DNA of 64,000 bases from Flavobacterium sp. Leaf82 (GTDB taxonomy: Bacteria > Bacteroidota > Bacteroidia > Flavobacteriales > Flavobacteriaceae). The position numbers and the translations under genes are program-made. The DNA lies in contig NZ_LMMA01000023.1 of assembly GCF_001422725.1 (NCBI RefSeq), positions 337,593 to 401,592 on the forward strand, given 5' to 3'. This document shows positions 34,351 through 44,585 of this stretch, piece after piece. Numbering within the stretch: the stretch's first letter is position 1; every line of letters begins with the position of its first letter. The notes beneath the pieces were generated by a model, which made no database searches, was not told the DNA's origin, and saw only the letters and a list, made by a program, of their open reading frames with translations.

Positions 34351-34845
34351 TTACTTTTTACCGATCTCGATAATTTCCAGATCTTTTATTTTATCATCAT
34401 CGATTACAAACCTCAACATGGTTCTTACCTGATGAAAGCCGCTTTTTCCTGCCGCACCGGGATTCATATGCAGTAAATTATTCTTTTTATCGAATATTAC
34501 TTTTAAGATATGCGAATGTCCACAAATGAATAATTTAGGCGGATTTGAAGCCATTTCTTCTCTGATTGCCGGATTATATTTCCCTGGATAACCACCAATA
34601 TGAGTAATCCAGACAGAAACATTTTCGCATAAAAACCTGTTATGCAAAGGGAATTCTAATCTGGCTTGTGCGTCATCAATATTTCCGTAAACGCAACGTA
34701 AAGGTTTTAGCTTTTTTATGGTATCGGTAACATTTAAATCACCAATATCTCCCGCATGCCAAACCTCATCGGCTTGATTTACATATTTTAAAATAGTATC
34801 GTCAATATGACTATGTGTGTCAGAAAGTAGGAGGATTTTTTTCAT
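34351..34845 (-). CDS. YfcE-type metallophosphoesterase
   Basis: This 164-residue protein has the short calcineurin-like fold of the YfcE/MJ0936 family. Metal ligands are visible in order: SDTHSH (Asp9, His11), HAGDIGD (Asp32), YGNIDD (Asn), then ITHIGGYPGKY and CGHSHILK near the end. Such enzymes hydrolyse phosphodiesters, but their biological substrates are poorly known. The length is typical. It is convergent with the histidine kinase and lies downstream of repeat units and a terminator. Confidence 0.9.
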   Translation of the reverse strand: MKKILLLSDTHSHIDDTILKYVNQADEVWHAGDIGDLNVTDTIKKLKPLRCVYGNIDDAQARLEFPLHNRFLCENVSVWITHIGGYPGKYNPAIREEMASNPPKLFICGHSHILKVIFDKKNNLLHMNPGAAGKSGFHQVRTMLRFVIDDDKIKDLEIIEIGKK

Positions 34846-34862
34846 TTTCTTTTAAAGGCAGA

Positions 34863-34935
34863 AAGGTTCAGAGCCGCAAAGGTACAAAGGTTTTCTTTAA
34901 AGATGCTAAGGTTCTGAGGTGCTAAGTTGCTAAGC
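34863..34935. repeat. AGGTTCTGAG/GGTGCTAAG-type repeat units
   Basis: A run of short units (GGTTCAGAG, GGTACAAAGG, TGCTAAGG, TTCTGAGG, TGCTAAG, TTGCTAAGC), the same family as the inverted repeat at 29879-30038. Non-coding. Confidence 0.6.
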
Positions 34936-34946
34936 TTTTAATAAAA

Positions 34947-34976
34947 AAATCCGATTCGCTTACGCAAATCGGATTT
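34947..34976 (-). terminator. Terminator of the SPFH gene (AATCCGATT family)
   Basis: AAATCCGATT/AATCGGATTT with a 10-nt loop. Read on the minus strand it is followed by a T7 run, so it ends the leftward SPFH message. It is one of five terminators in the window with nearly the same arms. The DNA to its right up to 35080 carries a fragment GCACTGCTGTGCATCTCTAC of another repeat family. Confidence 0.8.
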
Positions 34977-35082
34977 CAAACTTTGTGTTAGCCGCACTGC
35001 TGTGCATCTCTACGATATACGATGTGTTTTACATTTTACATCTCACATTTCACATCTAAAGTTTTTCACCTTAAAACAATTA

Positions 35083-36996
35083 TTATTTCTTCGGATTTTT
35101 AACGTCTTTAGAATCTTTGGTATCCATCATTTCCATTAGTTTTAATCCTAATAAACCACTAATAGAACCATCAGAACCACCGTTTCCTGAAATCAGCACA
35201 TCTGGAATTACTTTGATATTTCCTTTACCAATTTCCTCCGTTACTTTATATCGGGTAAAGTTATCACCGCCCATTGCAGCAACCTGAAGTTGGTACGATT
35301 CTGCAGTCGATTTACCAATTGCCATAATTTTCTCTGCTTCGGCTAAACCTGTTTTAGAGATTTTTTCTGCTTCGGCGCTTGCGTTTAGTTTTGTTGCTTC
35401 TGCCTGTGCTCCTGCTCTTGCTTTTGTAGCTTCGGCTTCTGCATTTGCACGCATTTTTGTGGCTTCGGCTTCAGCGTTTACATTTAGTTTTAAACTGGTT
35501 GCATCACCTTCTGCTTTTTTCACGGTTGCATCTGCTGTACGTTGTGCGATTTCAACACTTTGCGAAGCACGAACGATTTCTTTTTGCATATCTGCAATCG
35601 CCGTTTCTTTCTCCATTCCCTGGCGTTGTTCTTGTGCCATTCTTTGGGTTTGATACGTTTTTTGCTCTTCTTCTGCCAGTTTCCTATCCGTTAAGGTTTT
35701 CATCAATGAATCCGGCGGAACGATATCTCCAATCAAAGTATCAACAGCATTTACGTTGTATTCGTCTAATACTAACTTAATATGATTTTTAGCCGATTCC
35801 TGACGTTCTTTTCTTGTACTCAAAAAAGAAATCACATCGCTATCCTGCGCCGAGTTTCTAAAGTAGTTACCAATTGTAGGCTCTAAAACCTGAGAAACCA
35901 AGTTATTCATACTTCCAAAACGGGCAATTACTTTTGGCGCTTCGGCAGCCGGAACGTGAATAATTTGTGCCACATCCAGATTAAACGGGAAACCATCTTT
36001 TGAACGCACTGTAATTGTAGATAGATTTTTATCTAAATCATGCGATTCACTTCTCGCATTTGCCCAGTTTAGTACTAAATTAGTTGTTGGAACCGGTTCT
36101 AGTTTCGTTGTGTATTTATTAAGCGCATATTTTCCAGGACCAAAAGGTTCCATCCAAACACCGCGTTGTCCTTTTGAAACAATATTTCCGTGTTTAAAAG
36201 TATCTCCGGTTACATCTTGTCCGTCTTCTCCAATATAAGAAATCACAACGCCAACATAACCAATAGGCACATCAGTCATTGGGTTTTGCTCGATTTGTAT
36301 TCCCCATGTGTTAATATAATAAGAACCTGCCAACATAACCTGAGGCTGCAAACCACGGTTTCCGCCCGTATCCAGAAACTTGTCAAAATCCTGAAAGTTA
36401 TTATGACCTTCGACAAACTTTCCGGCAATTTGTCCTTGCGGAATTGGTTCTCCGTCAAGAGCGGTTACGATACCAATCATGTTCTCGTAAATCTTGATTT
36501 GATCTGCCATAACAATTTCGAACAAGAACGTATTAATACGATACGAACCTGTTGTAATAAAAGCTGTCTGACGCCCTTTTTGTCCGCCATTATCCAGGAA
36601 AAAAGTAGCATCCTGAAAATTGTCACTGTCTACTTTTCGTGCTAAGATTCGTCCGGTTGGGATTTCCTGTCCGTCTTTACTTAAAACGAGTCCAATTTTA
36701 CCTTCGGGAATAACTGTAAATCCAGTCATATCTATCGAGTATTGCCAGATCCACATTCCCCAGTATAAACCCGGAGCAAGCGTTTTTGCCTGATAACCAG
36801 CTTCTCCTTTTGTCGCGATAATACGACCATCAGGAAGCGATTTGTCGGTTCCAAACAAAACAAATTTCTTGGTTACTAAACCAATTTTATCTTCGGGAAC
36901 CATTACCATTCCGAAGAAAACACGTAAAATAAACTTGTAAAAAAGGAAGGAGAATAAGATTAAAATTATCCACCAATAAGAAGTAATTTCATTCAT
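35083..36996 (-). CDS. Large SPFH/band 7 domain membrane protein
   Basis: This 637-residue protein has one N-terminal membrane helix (about 8-28) and an SPFH region extending to about 430. The stretch 440-560 is Ala/Glu/Lys-rich, predicted coiled coil, with repeated AEAEATKxRA-type units. A Gly-rich tail follows (SGNGGSDGSISGLLGLKLME). The first part contains repeated segments ending in KIGLV and IPxGRI, suggesting internally duplicated beta modules. The layout is like flotillin: scaffolding of membrane microdomains or quality control, not catalysis. No NfeD-type partner is next to it. It is a single leftward gene with its own terminator. Confidence 0.82.
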   Translation of the reverse strand: MNEITSYWWIILILFSFLFYKFILRVFFGMVMVPEDKIGLVTKKFVLFGTDKSLPDGRIIATKGEAGYQAKTLAPGLYWGMWIWQYSIDMTGFTVIPEGKIGLVLSKDGQEIPTGRILARKVDSDNFQDATFFLDNGGQKGRQTAFITTGSYRINTFLFEIVMADQIKIYENMIGIVTALDGEPIPQGQIAGKFVEGHNNFQDFDKFLDTGGNRGLQPQVMLAGSYYINTWGIQIEQNPMTDVPIGYVGVVISYIGEDGQDVTGDTFKHGNIVSKGQRGVWMEPFGPGKYALNKYTTKLEPVPTTNLVLNWANARSESHDLDKNLSTITVRSKDGFPFNLDVAQIIHVPAAEAPKVIARFGSMNNLVSQVLEPTIGNYFRNSAQDSDVISFLSTRKERQESAKNHIKLVLDEYNVNAVDTLIGDIVPPDSLMKTLTDRKLAEEEQKTYQTQRMAQEQRQGMEKETAIADMQKEIVRASQSVEIAQRTADATVKKAEGDATSLKLNVNAEAEATKMRANAEAEATKARAGAQAEATKLNASAEAEKISKTGLAEAEKIMAIGKSTAESYQLQVAAMGGDNFTRYKVTEEIGKGNIKVIPDVLISGNGGSDGSISGLLGLKLMEMMDTKDSKDVKNPKK

Positions 36997-37459
36997 AGTT
37001 TTTGATATTTAGGCTACAAACATAATAGAAATACTTTCTGTTAAAATAAAATATTTTAAAAATTAACTTTCGCCAATTCTTTCACAAAATGTTAAAAAAA
37101 ATAATTCAATTAAATCGATGGAATTGTCAATTTCTGACACGATTTTTTGCTGAACAAACTATGATTGGTATTTTTGGTTTTAACAGTTTTTTAGAAAGGT
37201 TCTGAGGTTCTGAGAGACTAAGGTGCTAAGTTTATTTTGCCACAGATTAAAGGATTAAAATGATTTAAAAAAAATCTGTTTAAATCTGCAAAATCTGCGT
37301 GAAAAATTATAATACGTTTGTTTTATCGTAGAAATGCACCGCAGTGCGTCTCTACAATAACGTCATGTAAAAAAACTTAGCATCTTAACATCTTAGCATC
37401 TTAGAACCTTAGCCACTTTTTTTCGTACCTTTGCCACTCAGAACCTTTGAACCTTCACC
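36997..37459. repeat. 463-bp intergenic region built mostly of repeats
   Basis: The gap between the divergent SPFH and truA genes holds AGGTTCTGAG-type units at 37195-37232 and their inverse (CTTAGCATCTTAAC...) at 37376-37420. Between them are the common strings AAATCTGTTTAAATCTGC and AAATCTGCGTG, and a hairpin at 37328-37355 of the GTAGA...TGCAC/GTGCG...TCTAC type. No gene is seen. The last 40 bp, rich in GAACCTT, run straight into the truA start. Confidence 0.65.
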
Positions 37460-38200
37460 TTGAGATATTTTATTCAATTCGCTTATAACGGAACCCATTA
37501 TCACGGTTGGCAATTTCAGCCCAATGCTTCATCTGTACAGGAAACTTTAAACAAAGCCCTTTCGGTTTTATTAAATTCACCTATAAATGCAATGGGCGCC
37601 GGAAGAACTGATACTGGCGTTCACGCAGAGAAAATGTATGCGCATTTTGATTTTGATGCTGCAATAGATGTTCCGGTTTTAGTACATAAACTGAATTCGT
37701 ATTTACCAAAAGACATTGCCATTTTTGATATTATATTGGTACATGATGATGCTCATTGCAGATTTGACGCCACCAGACGAACGTATGAATACCATATCAA
37801 TACTGTTAAAAACCCGTTTGCAGAAGAATTGAGTTGGTATTTTAACCAAAAATTAGACGTAGCTTTGATGAACGAAGCGGCAAAAATCTTACTGAATCAT
37901 ACGGATTTTCAATGTTTTTCGAAAGTAAATACGGATGTCAACACATTTGATTGCACGATTTTTGAGGCATATTGGAAACAAGAAAATAATAAACTGGTTT
38001 TTACGATTTCGGCGAATCGGTTTTTACGAAATATGGTTCGTTCTATTGTGGGAACGTTGGTAAATATTGGTTTACACAAAATTTCTCTAACCGATTTTGA
38101 AAACATTATTGCGAGTAAAAGTCGAGAAAAAGCCGGGTTTTCGGTTCCGGCGCACGGATTATATTTAACCGAAATTAATTACGATTACATCATAAAATAG
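37460..38200 (+). CDS. truA: tRNA pseudouridine synthase A
   Basis: This 246-residue enzyme makes pseudouridine at tRNA positions 38-40. The sequence starts RYFIQFAYNGTHYHGWQ and includes the catalytic aspartate Asp51 in GAGRTDTGVHA, FDATRRTYEYHI and RFLRNMVRSIVG. The start is a TTG (37460-37462), chosen because TruA proteins begin within one or two residues of RYF. No ATG is available upstream without crossing repeat DNA. There is no Shine-Dalgarno sequence. Length is normal. Confidence 0.95.
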   Translation: MRYFIQFAYNGTHYHGWQFQPNASSVQETLNKALSVLLNSPINAMGAGRTDTGVHAEKMYAHFDFDAAIDVPVLVHKLNSYLPKDIAIFDIILVHDDAHCRFDATRRTYEYHINTVKNPFAEELSWYFNQKLDVALMNEAAKILLNHTDFQCFSKVNTDVNTFDCTIFEAYWKQENNKLVFTISANRFLRNMVRSIVGTLVNIGLHKISLTDFENIIASKSREKAGFSVPAHGLYLTEINYDYIIK

Positions 38201-38348
38201 CCCTGATTGCAGTGAAAAGCTTTTTTGAGAAAAATGTAGTTTTTGTGTTTTTATGAAGCGACCAGCGGAAGCTTTATAAAAATAATACAAAAACATATTT
38301 TTGAGAAAAACTTGTAACGGAAAGCAGGAATAGCTCCAGAAAATAAAA

Positions 38349-40103
38349 ATGAAAGCAAAAGCATTTGATACCGGATTATTCAAACGAATTTTAAAATATA
38401 CTAAACCTTATAAATGGCGCTATTATGGCGTTATAATTTTTGCCGTTTCGCTGTCGATTTTTGCAGCACTTCGCCCCTATCTATTAAAACAAACGGTCGA
38501 CGGCTATATCAAGACGCATGACAAAGAGGGTTTGTTGATGTATATTGTATTGATGGGCGTTGTTCTTTTGTTTGAAGTATTCTCTCAGTTTTATTTTGTG
38601 TATTGGGCAAACTGGCTGGGACAGGATATTGTAAAGGATATCAGAACGAAACTTTTCAAACATATTCTGAGTTTTAGAATGAAATATTTTGATTTGGTTC
38701 CGGTTGGGCAACTGGTAACCAGATCAGTATCTGACATTGAATCGATTGCACGTATTTTTAGCCAGGGTTTGTTTATGATAATAAGTGACCTGATGAAAAT
38801 GCTGGTTGTTTTGATTTTTATGTTTTATATGAACTGGAAACTAACCTGGATTGTGGTTGTCGCAATGCCGATTCTGGTTTTTATTACAAGAATTTTTCAG
38901 CGTAAAATGCAAGTTGCTTTTGAGGAAGTTCGAACACAAATTGCTAACATGAACTCGTTTGTACAGGAACGTGTTACGGGAATGAAGATTGTACAGCTTT
39001 TTAATCGTGAGAAAATCGAAGCCGAAAATTTTAAGGTAATTAATGACAAACACAGAGTTGCGTGGATTAAAACGATTTTATATAACTCAATATTTTTCCC
39101 AATTGCTGATATTATTTCGTCTATTACTCTGGGATTAGTGGTGGTTTATGGTGGATTTAAGATCCTGAACGGGGATCATTTTACGACTTTTGGAGATTTA
39201 TTCTCTTATACGATGTTTATAGGAATGTTGTTTAACCCTTTGCGTCAGATTGCGGATAAATTCAATGAGATGCAATTGGGAATGATTGCTGCCAATCGTG
39301 TTTTTGATATCATAGATACACAAGACCATATACAAGATACAGGAACGCTTGAAGCTCCAGTTTTTAACGGAAGTATAGAGTTTGAAGCTGTCCGTTTTAG
39401 TTATATTCCGGAAGAAGAGGTTATAAAAGGAATAGATTTATCTGTGGCTGCCGGACAAACTATTGCAATTGTGGGTTCTACAGGTGCAGGAAAATCGACT
39501 ATAATAAATTTACTGAATCGCTTTTACGAGATCAATAGCGGAACTATTTTTATTGATGGTCACAATATTGAAAATTATACTTTGGCTTCGTTACGAAAAC
39601 AAATTGCAGTTGTACTTCAAGATGTGTTTTTATTTGCCGATACGATTTATAACAATATAACCCTGCACAATCCTGAAATTACACGCGAACAGGTTTTAAA
39701 TGCTGCCAAAAAAATTGGTGTGCATGAGTTTATTATGAGTTTGCCGGATAATTATGATTTTGATGTTAAGGAACGAGGCGTTATGCTTTCGTCCGGACAA
39801 CGCCAGTTAATTGCGTTTTTGAGATCGTATGTTAGTAATCCGAGTATTTTAATTCTGGATGAAGCAACATCGTCGATTGATACTTATTCTGAAGAATTGA
39901 TTCAGCGTGCGACAGAAACGATTACAAAAGGCAGAACTTCGATTATTATAGCGCATCGATTAGCCACAATTGTAAACGCAGATAAAATTGTTGTTATGGA
40001 TAAAGGCTTAATTGTAGAACAAGGAACGCATCAGGAATTACTGAATAAAGCCGACGGTTATTACAAAAACCTCTATGACTCCCAGTTTTCAGTAGCTAAC
40101 TAG
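38349..40103 (+). CDS. ABC exporter (fused permease and ATPase, MsbA-like)
   Basis: This 584-residue half transporter has six membrane helices (about 25-300) and an ATPase domain (about 342-584). Walker A is GSTGAGKS (376-383), the signature is LSSGQ (480-484, Ser in place of the usual second residue Gly), Walker B is LILDE (501-505), and the H-loop is IIAHR. It works as a homodimer or heterodimer exporting lipids or drugs; MsbA-like lipid flippase is one reading, multidrug efflux another. It starts 148 bp after truA. Confidence 0.9.
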   Translation: MKAKAFDTGLFKRILKYTKPYKWRYYGVIIFAVSLSIFAALRPYLLKQTVDGYIKTHDKEGLLMYIVLMGVVLLFEVFSQFYFVYWANWLGQDIVKDIRTKLFKHILSFRMKYFDLVPVGQLVTRSVSDIESIARIFSQGLFMIISDLMKMLVVLIFMFYMNWKLTWIVVVAMPILVFITRIFQRKMQVAFEEVRTQIANMNSFVQERVTGMKIVQLFNREKIEAENFKVINDKHRVAWIKTILYNSIFFPIADIISSITLGLVVVYGGFKILNGDHFTTFGDLFSYTMFIGMLFNPLRQIADKFNEMQLGMIAANRVFDIIDTQDHIQDTGTLEAPVFNGSIEFEAVRFSYIPEEEVIKGIDLSVAAGQTIAIVGSTGAGKSTIINLLNRFYEINSGTIFIDGHNIENYTLASLRKQIAVVLQDVFLFADTIYNNITLHNPEITREQVLNAAKKIGVHEFIMSLPDNYDFDVKERGVMLSSGQRQLIAFLRSYVSNPSILILDEATSSIDTYSEELIQRATETITKGRTSIIIAHRLATIVNADKIVVMDKGLIVEQGTHQELLNKADGYYKNLYDSQFSVAN

Positions 40104-40245
40104 ATTTTTAAATGCCAAAAAATTTCTTAAAAAAGTTAAATTAGCGTTATAGGAATCATAAAACTGGCAATACATAGGAATTATGTAACAATGGTGCTTT
40201 TTTAATTAATTATATTTGAGAATATATAATCAAATGTAAAAGAAA

Positions 40246-40830
40246 ATGCCACAAAATAGATTTTATCCAAACGAGCAATTCAAAGAAATAGAAATAAACG
40301 CATCATTGCAACTTAGATATGCAATTTCAAATAAAGGCCGTCTGATTAGTTTTTCTGATGAAATACAAAACGGACGCATTTTAAAAGGCGGTTTAAGCGA
40401 CGGTTACCCAACTTTTAGGTTTAAGGTTAAAAATGACGACAAGATTGTTAACAAATATCTCTTTTTATATAAGTTAGTTGCTCAATATTTTATCAAAAAA
40501 ACATCTGAAGATCAAACTTATGTATTGCATTTGGACTATAACAGAAGCAATGATGATGTAAACAATTTGCGCTGGGCAACAAAAGCAGAAATGATGGCGC
40601 ACAGCCGTAAAAGTCCGCGTGTGATCCAGGCCAAAAAGAATCTGATTGAACACAACTTAAAAGCCGACGGAAGAAAATTAACAACTACTAAAGTGATGTT
40701 AATCAAGAAAATATTAGCAAGACCGGAACAAAAAACGCGTCTTAAAATGATCGCTAAACAATTTGGCGTAAGCGAAATGCAAATTAGACGTATTGCCAGC
40801 GGAGAAAACTGGGGACACGTAAAAGTGTAA
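40246..40830 (+). CDS. NUMOD4/HNH-type DNA-binding protein
   Basis: This 194-residue protein opens with a NUMOD4-like segment (YAISNKGRLISF and LKGGLSDGYPTFRF). An HNH-like core follows, VLHLDYNRSNDDVNNLRWAT (about 92-111), where the usual double His is reduced to one (LHLD instead of HHxD). It ends in a helix-turn-helix-like region (MIAKQFGVSEMQIRRIASGENW). HNH proteins of this layout occur in homing endonucleases and phages. Here a stand-alone chromosomal gene with a reduced HNH suggests a domesticated DNA-binding protein. Nuclease activity is uncertain. Confidence 0.6.
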   Translation: MPQNRFYPNEQFKEIEINASLQLRYAISNKGRLISFSDEIQNGRILKGGLSDGYPTFRFKVKNDDKIVNKYLFLYKLVAQYFIKKTSEDQTYVLHLDYNRSNDDVNNLRWATKAEMMAHSRKSPRVIQAKKNLIEHNLKADGRKLTTTKVMLIKKILARPEQKTRLKMIAKQFGVSEMQIRRIASGENWGHVKV

Positions 40831-41194
40831 TACCTAATTATTGATGGTTAATTGTTAGTTATTAATTGCTGATAATACTTAATTAATAATTCATCATTAA
40901 CAATTAACAATTATTAGTCGAAGTCGAAGAGCTTTTCATCTCGAAAGGTCTTCGACTTCGCTTTGTTAATGAAAGTTTTATTTTACAGCTTTAGAGGAAA
41001 AAAGCAATAATTTATAATTTATAATTCATAATTAACAATTCAGATTTCATATTTTACCTTTTTACTTTTTTACAACTTACTATTTTTTAAAATAAATCCT
41101 TAAATTCGCAATCACAAATAACAAAAGAATAAATAGGAAAATGAGTTTCGGAATTAAACTTCGTTTTCGGTAATAAATACTAAAAACCAAAAAA
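40831..41194. other. 364-bp gap with short inverted repeats
   Basis: Contains GTTAATTGTT/AACAATTAAC-type inverted AT repeats (about 40850-40912) and a hairpin CGAAGTCGAAGA/TCTTCGACTTCG (40919-40960). The rest, up to the lpd start, is AT-rich; a weak -7-like TTAAATTCG lies near 41101. No gene seen. Confidence 0.6.
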
Positions 41195-42583
41195 ATGAAA
41201 TACGACGTTATTGTTTTAGGAAGTGGTCCTGGCGGATATGTAACAGCTATTAGAGCTTCACAATTAGGCTTTAAAGTAGCTGTAGTTGAAAAAGAAAACC
41301 TTGGTGGTGTATGTTTAAACTGGGGATGTATCCCAACAAAAGCATTACTAAAATCAGCTCAGGTTTTTGATTACTTAAAACACGCTTCTGACTACGGATT
41401 AAAAGTTTCTGAATTCGATAAAGATTTCCCTGCAGTAGTACAACGTAGCCGTAATGTTGCTGACGGAATGAGCAAAGGTGTTCAGTTTTTGATGAAAAAA
41501 AACAAAATTGACGTTATTGAAGGTTTTGGAAAACTAAAACCAGGAAAAAAACTTGACGTTACTGATAAAGATAATAAAGTTACTGAATATAGCGCTGACC
41601 ATATTATCATTGCAACTGGAGCTCGTTCACGCGAGTTGCCAAACTTGCCACAAGATGGTGTAAAAGTAATTGGTTACCGTCAGGCAATGACTTTACCAAC
41701 ACAACCAAAATCTATGATTATTGTAGGTTCCGGAGCTATTGGTGTTGAGTTTGCACATTTTTACAACTCAATGGGAACTGATGTTACTATTGTAGAATTT
41801 ATGCCAAATATTGTTCCAGTTGAAGATGAGGATATCTCTAAACAAATGGAGCGTTCTATGAAAAAAGCCGGAGTAAAAATTATGACCAACTCATCTGTTG
41901 AGAAAATTGACACTACAGGAACTGGAGTAAAAGCTACTGTAAAAACGGCTAAAGGAGAAGAAATTCTTGAGGCTGACATCGTACTTTCGGCAGTTGGAAT
42001 TAAAACTAACATTGAAAACATAGGTTTAGAAGAAGTTGGAATCGCTGTTGACAGAGATAAAATCTTAGTAAACGCTTACAACGCAACTAATATTCCTGGT
42101 TACTACGCAATTGGAGACGTTACTCCGGGACAAGCTTTAGCTCACGTAGCTTCGGCAGAAGGAATTAACTGTGTTGAAAAAATCGCTGGTTTACACGTAG
42201 ACCCAATCGATTACGGAAACGTTCCGGGTTGTACATATGCAACTCCAGAAATTGCTTCTGTAGGTTTAACAGAGAAACAAGCTAAAGAAAAAGGATACGA
42301 ATTAAAAATTGGTAAATTCCCGTTCTCAGCTTCTGGAAAAGCAAAAGCTGCCGGTGCTGCTGATGGATTCGTAAAAGTAATCTTTGATGCTAAATACGGA
42401 GAATGGTTAGGATGCCACATGATTGGTGCTGGTGTTACAGATATGATTGCTGAGGCAGTTGTTGCCCGTAAACTTGAAACTACAGGTCATGAAATCCTTA
42501 AATCTATTCACCCTCACCCAACAATGAGTGAAGCTGTTATGGAGGCTGTAGCTGATGCTTACGGCGAAGTAATTCACTTGTAA
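41195..42583 (+). CDS. lpdA: Dihydrolipoyl dehydrogenase
   Basis: This 462-residue flavoenzyme reoxidises lipoamide in pyruvate, 2-oxoglutarate or branched-chain dehydrogenase complexes and the glycine cleavage system. It has the FAD Rossmann motif GSGPGGYVTAIRA, the redox disulfide Cys40-Cys45 in GGVCLNWGCIPTKA, and an NAD-binding site GSGAIGVEFAHFY. The C-terminal HPHPTMSE carries the catalytic His441-Glu446 pair. All key residues are present. It is a single gene; codon use here is noticeably favourable, as for a strongly expressed gene. Confidence 0.97.
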   Translation: MKYDVIVLGSGPGGYVTAIRASQLGFKVAVVEKENLGGVCLNWGCIPTKALLKSAQVFDYLKHASDYGLKVSEFDKDFPAVVQRSRNVADGMSKGVQFLMKKNKIDVIEGFGKLKPGKKLDVTDKDNKVTEYSADHIIIATGARSRELPNLPQDGVKVIGYRQAMTLPTQPKSMIIVGSGAIGVEFAHFYNSMGTDVTIVEFMPNIVPVEDEDISKQMERSMKKAGVKIMTNSSVEKIDTTGTGVKATVKTAKGEEILEADIVLSAVGIKTNIENIGLEEVGIAVDRDKILVNAYNATNIPGYYAIGDVTPGQALAHVASAEGINCVEKIAGLHVDPIDYGNVPGCTYATPEIASVGLTEKQAKEKGYELKIGKFPFSASGKAKAAGAADGFVKVIFDAKYGEWLGCHMIGAGVTDMIAEAVVARKLETTGHEILKSIHPHPTMSEAVMEAVADAYGEVIHL

Positions 42584-42639
42584 AAAACATTGTATTGATG
42601 CCTGTGCATCGGTGCGAGTTACATATTATTTTCAATTTA

Positions 42640-42676
42640 AAAATCCGATTTGCAAAAGCAAGTCGGATTTTTTTTT
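42640..42676 (+). terminator. Terminator after lpdA (AATCCGATTTG family)
   Basis: AATCCGATTTG pairs with CAAGTCGGATT (one G-U pair), loop CAAAAG region, then a long T-run. The rest of the gap up to 42909 is AT-rich with no gene seen. Confidence 0.88.
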
Positions 42677-42909
42677 GATTATAGTAGCATCTTTAAAATA
42701 CCAAAAAATCTTCAAAAAAAACACAATAAAAACCTGCATAACAATTAGATACAAAAAAAATATTTCTGACTTTAATCTTTTTTTGTACTTTTATAAATCT
42801 TAAAAATCTGACAACAATCTGATTTTATCTTCGCCTGAATAATTTTTATATCAGCACAAAAAGAACCATCGAATATCATAAAATTTATAATCCCTAATAA
42901 ATTGCCATT

Positions 42910-44403
42910 ATGAAAAAAGTTCTTCTTTCGTTTTTACCATTACTGTTTTTAATAGCTTGTAATCAAACAAAAAAAACAGAAAACAGCAATACTACAGATA
43001 CCTCAGCTTCTACAGAAACTGATACAACAAGTTTAAAACAACTTCCACCCGGACCAGATGCAAATGTTAAGATCACAGAGTCTTACGCGCGTCAGGTTGC
43101 AAGAGATGCTTATTTCTGGGCATGGCCAATGGAAAATATTTATAATCGGCGTCTGGCTTTTAAACAATCTCCAAAAGTTGGACTAATGAACGGCGTATTG
43201 CCTTTTGCACCAATTAATTCTTTAGCCATGCTGCACGATTACATAAAACCTGAACAGCGCTGGGTTGCCTGCCCCAATCAGGATGTAGTATATGGCGCTG
43301 CAATTGCTGCACTCGACGAAACTCCGGTTGTGATACAAGTGCCTGATTTTGGTGATCGTTTTTGGGTATATCAAGTGGTTGATTTGCGAACAGATGCTTT
43401 TGCACAATTGGGCAAAATGTACGGAACAAAACCCGGATTTTATTTATTGACAGGTCCAAACTGGAAAGGCGAAGTTCCTAAAGGAATTACAAAAACCTTT
43501 CGCAGCAAAACAGGAACTGCTTTTATTGTACCACGAGTTTTTCAGGATGATAATCCCGAAGACAGAAAAGCAATACAAAAGATCATAAATAATATTGATG
43601 TATATGCTTTAGATAAATATGATGGAAAAATGAAAGTAAACGACTGGAGCAAACTTCCTTCTCTGTCTTCCCCTACAAAAGATGGCGGTACAGGTGAAAC
43701 CAAATGGGTTTTTCCTGATACTTTTTTTGATGAACTGCCTGTTGTTCTTAAAGATGCTCCACCTTTGCCTGGCGAAGAATCCCGTTATGCACAAGTACTT
43801 GCTGTAATTGAAGCTGCAAAAAAGGATCCTGTATTAAAAAAAGCAATTATTGAAGAAGCCCATAAAGCCGAAAAAGAATTAATAGATCCGTTATTACAAT
43901 TTCGCAATTGGGGAATTCCACTTGCACATAATTGGTCGACTGCGAATAACTGCGCCGCTTTTGGAACTGATTATTTTACTCGTACCGCAATTGCAAAATC
44001 GAATATATTGGTGAATGCGGGTGCTGAAACAAAATATTTCTATCAGGATCTTGATGCAAATGCGGTAAGGCTAAATGGTGCAAATAAATACACAGTAACT
44101 TTTGCGAAAGATAAAATGCCTCCAGTAGAAGGATTTTGGTCGTTGACTTTATATGATGAACATCACTTTTTTTCGCCTAATACATTAAAGCGTTATTCAT
44201 TGGGCACAAAAAATAAGGATCTAAAATATAATCCTGACGGATCTCTTACTATATGCATACAAAATTCTGAACCTCAAGGGAACAAAAAAGCCAATTGGTT
44301 GCCTTCTCCAAAAGGAATTTTCTGTCTTTACTTTCGATGTTATGGCCCTGAAGAAAAAACAATTAAAAACGAATGGACACCTCCAGGAGTAATAAAAACA
44401 TAA
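42910..44403 (+). CDS. DUF1254-DUF1214 fusion lipoprotein
   Basis: This 497-residue protein has a lipobox LLFLIAC (Cys17) and a low-complexity linker of Thr, Ser and Asn. A DUF1254 domain follows (about 60-190, with NQDVVYGAAIAALDETPVV and GDRFWVYQVVDLRTDAFA). The C-terminal DUF1214 domain (about 375-490) has FWSLTLYDEHHFFSPN, YNPDGSLTICIQ and ANWLPSPKGIFCLYFRCYGP. The activity of this family is not known. It is the fused counterpart of the split pair at 8426/9251 in the sulfatase locus, so two versions of the same unit exist here. It is a single-gene unit. Confidence 0.85.
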   Translation: MKKVLLSFLPLLFLIACNQTKKTENSNTTDTSASTETDTTSLKQLPPGPDANVKITESYARQVARDAYFWAWPMENIYNRRLAFKQSPKVGLMNGVLPFAPINSLAMLHDYIKPEQRWVACPNQDVVYGAAIAALDETPVVIQVPDFGDRFWVYQVVDLRTDAFAQLGKMYGTKPGFYLLTGPNWKGEVPKGITKTFRSKTGTAFIVPRVFQDDNPEDRKAIQKIINNIDVYALDKYDGKMKVNDWSKLPSLSSPTKDGGTGETKWVFPDTFFDELPVVLKDAPPLPGEESRYAQVLAVIEAAKKDPVLKKAIIEEAHKAEKELIDPLLQFRNWGIPLAHNWSTANNCAAFGTDYFTRTAIAKSNILVNAGAETKYFYQDLDANAVRLNGANKYTVTFAKDKMPPVEGFWSLTLYDEHHFFSPNTLKRYSLGTKNKDLKYNPDGSLTICIQNSEPQGNKKANWLPSPKGIFCLYFRCYGPEEKTIKNEWTPPGVIKT

Positions 44404-44585
44404 CATAAAAAAGAAAATACCCTGTTCATTAATTCAGATTCTTTTTGTTTTTAGAAATTAAATTTCTCTTGATTTATTAAGGCTAACGAAACAAAAAATC
44501 TTAAAATCAATAAAAACTCTTTTTCATTTTGTAGCAAAAAAACTATATTTACGTAATAAGAAATAATTATTCTAAAATATCAGTA

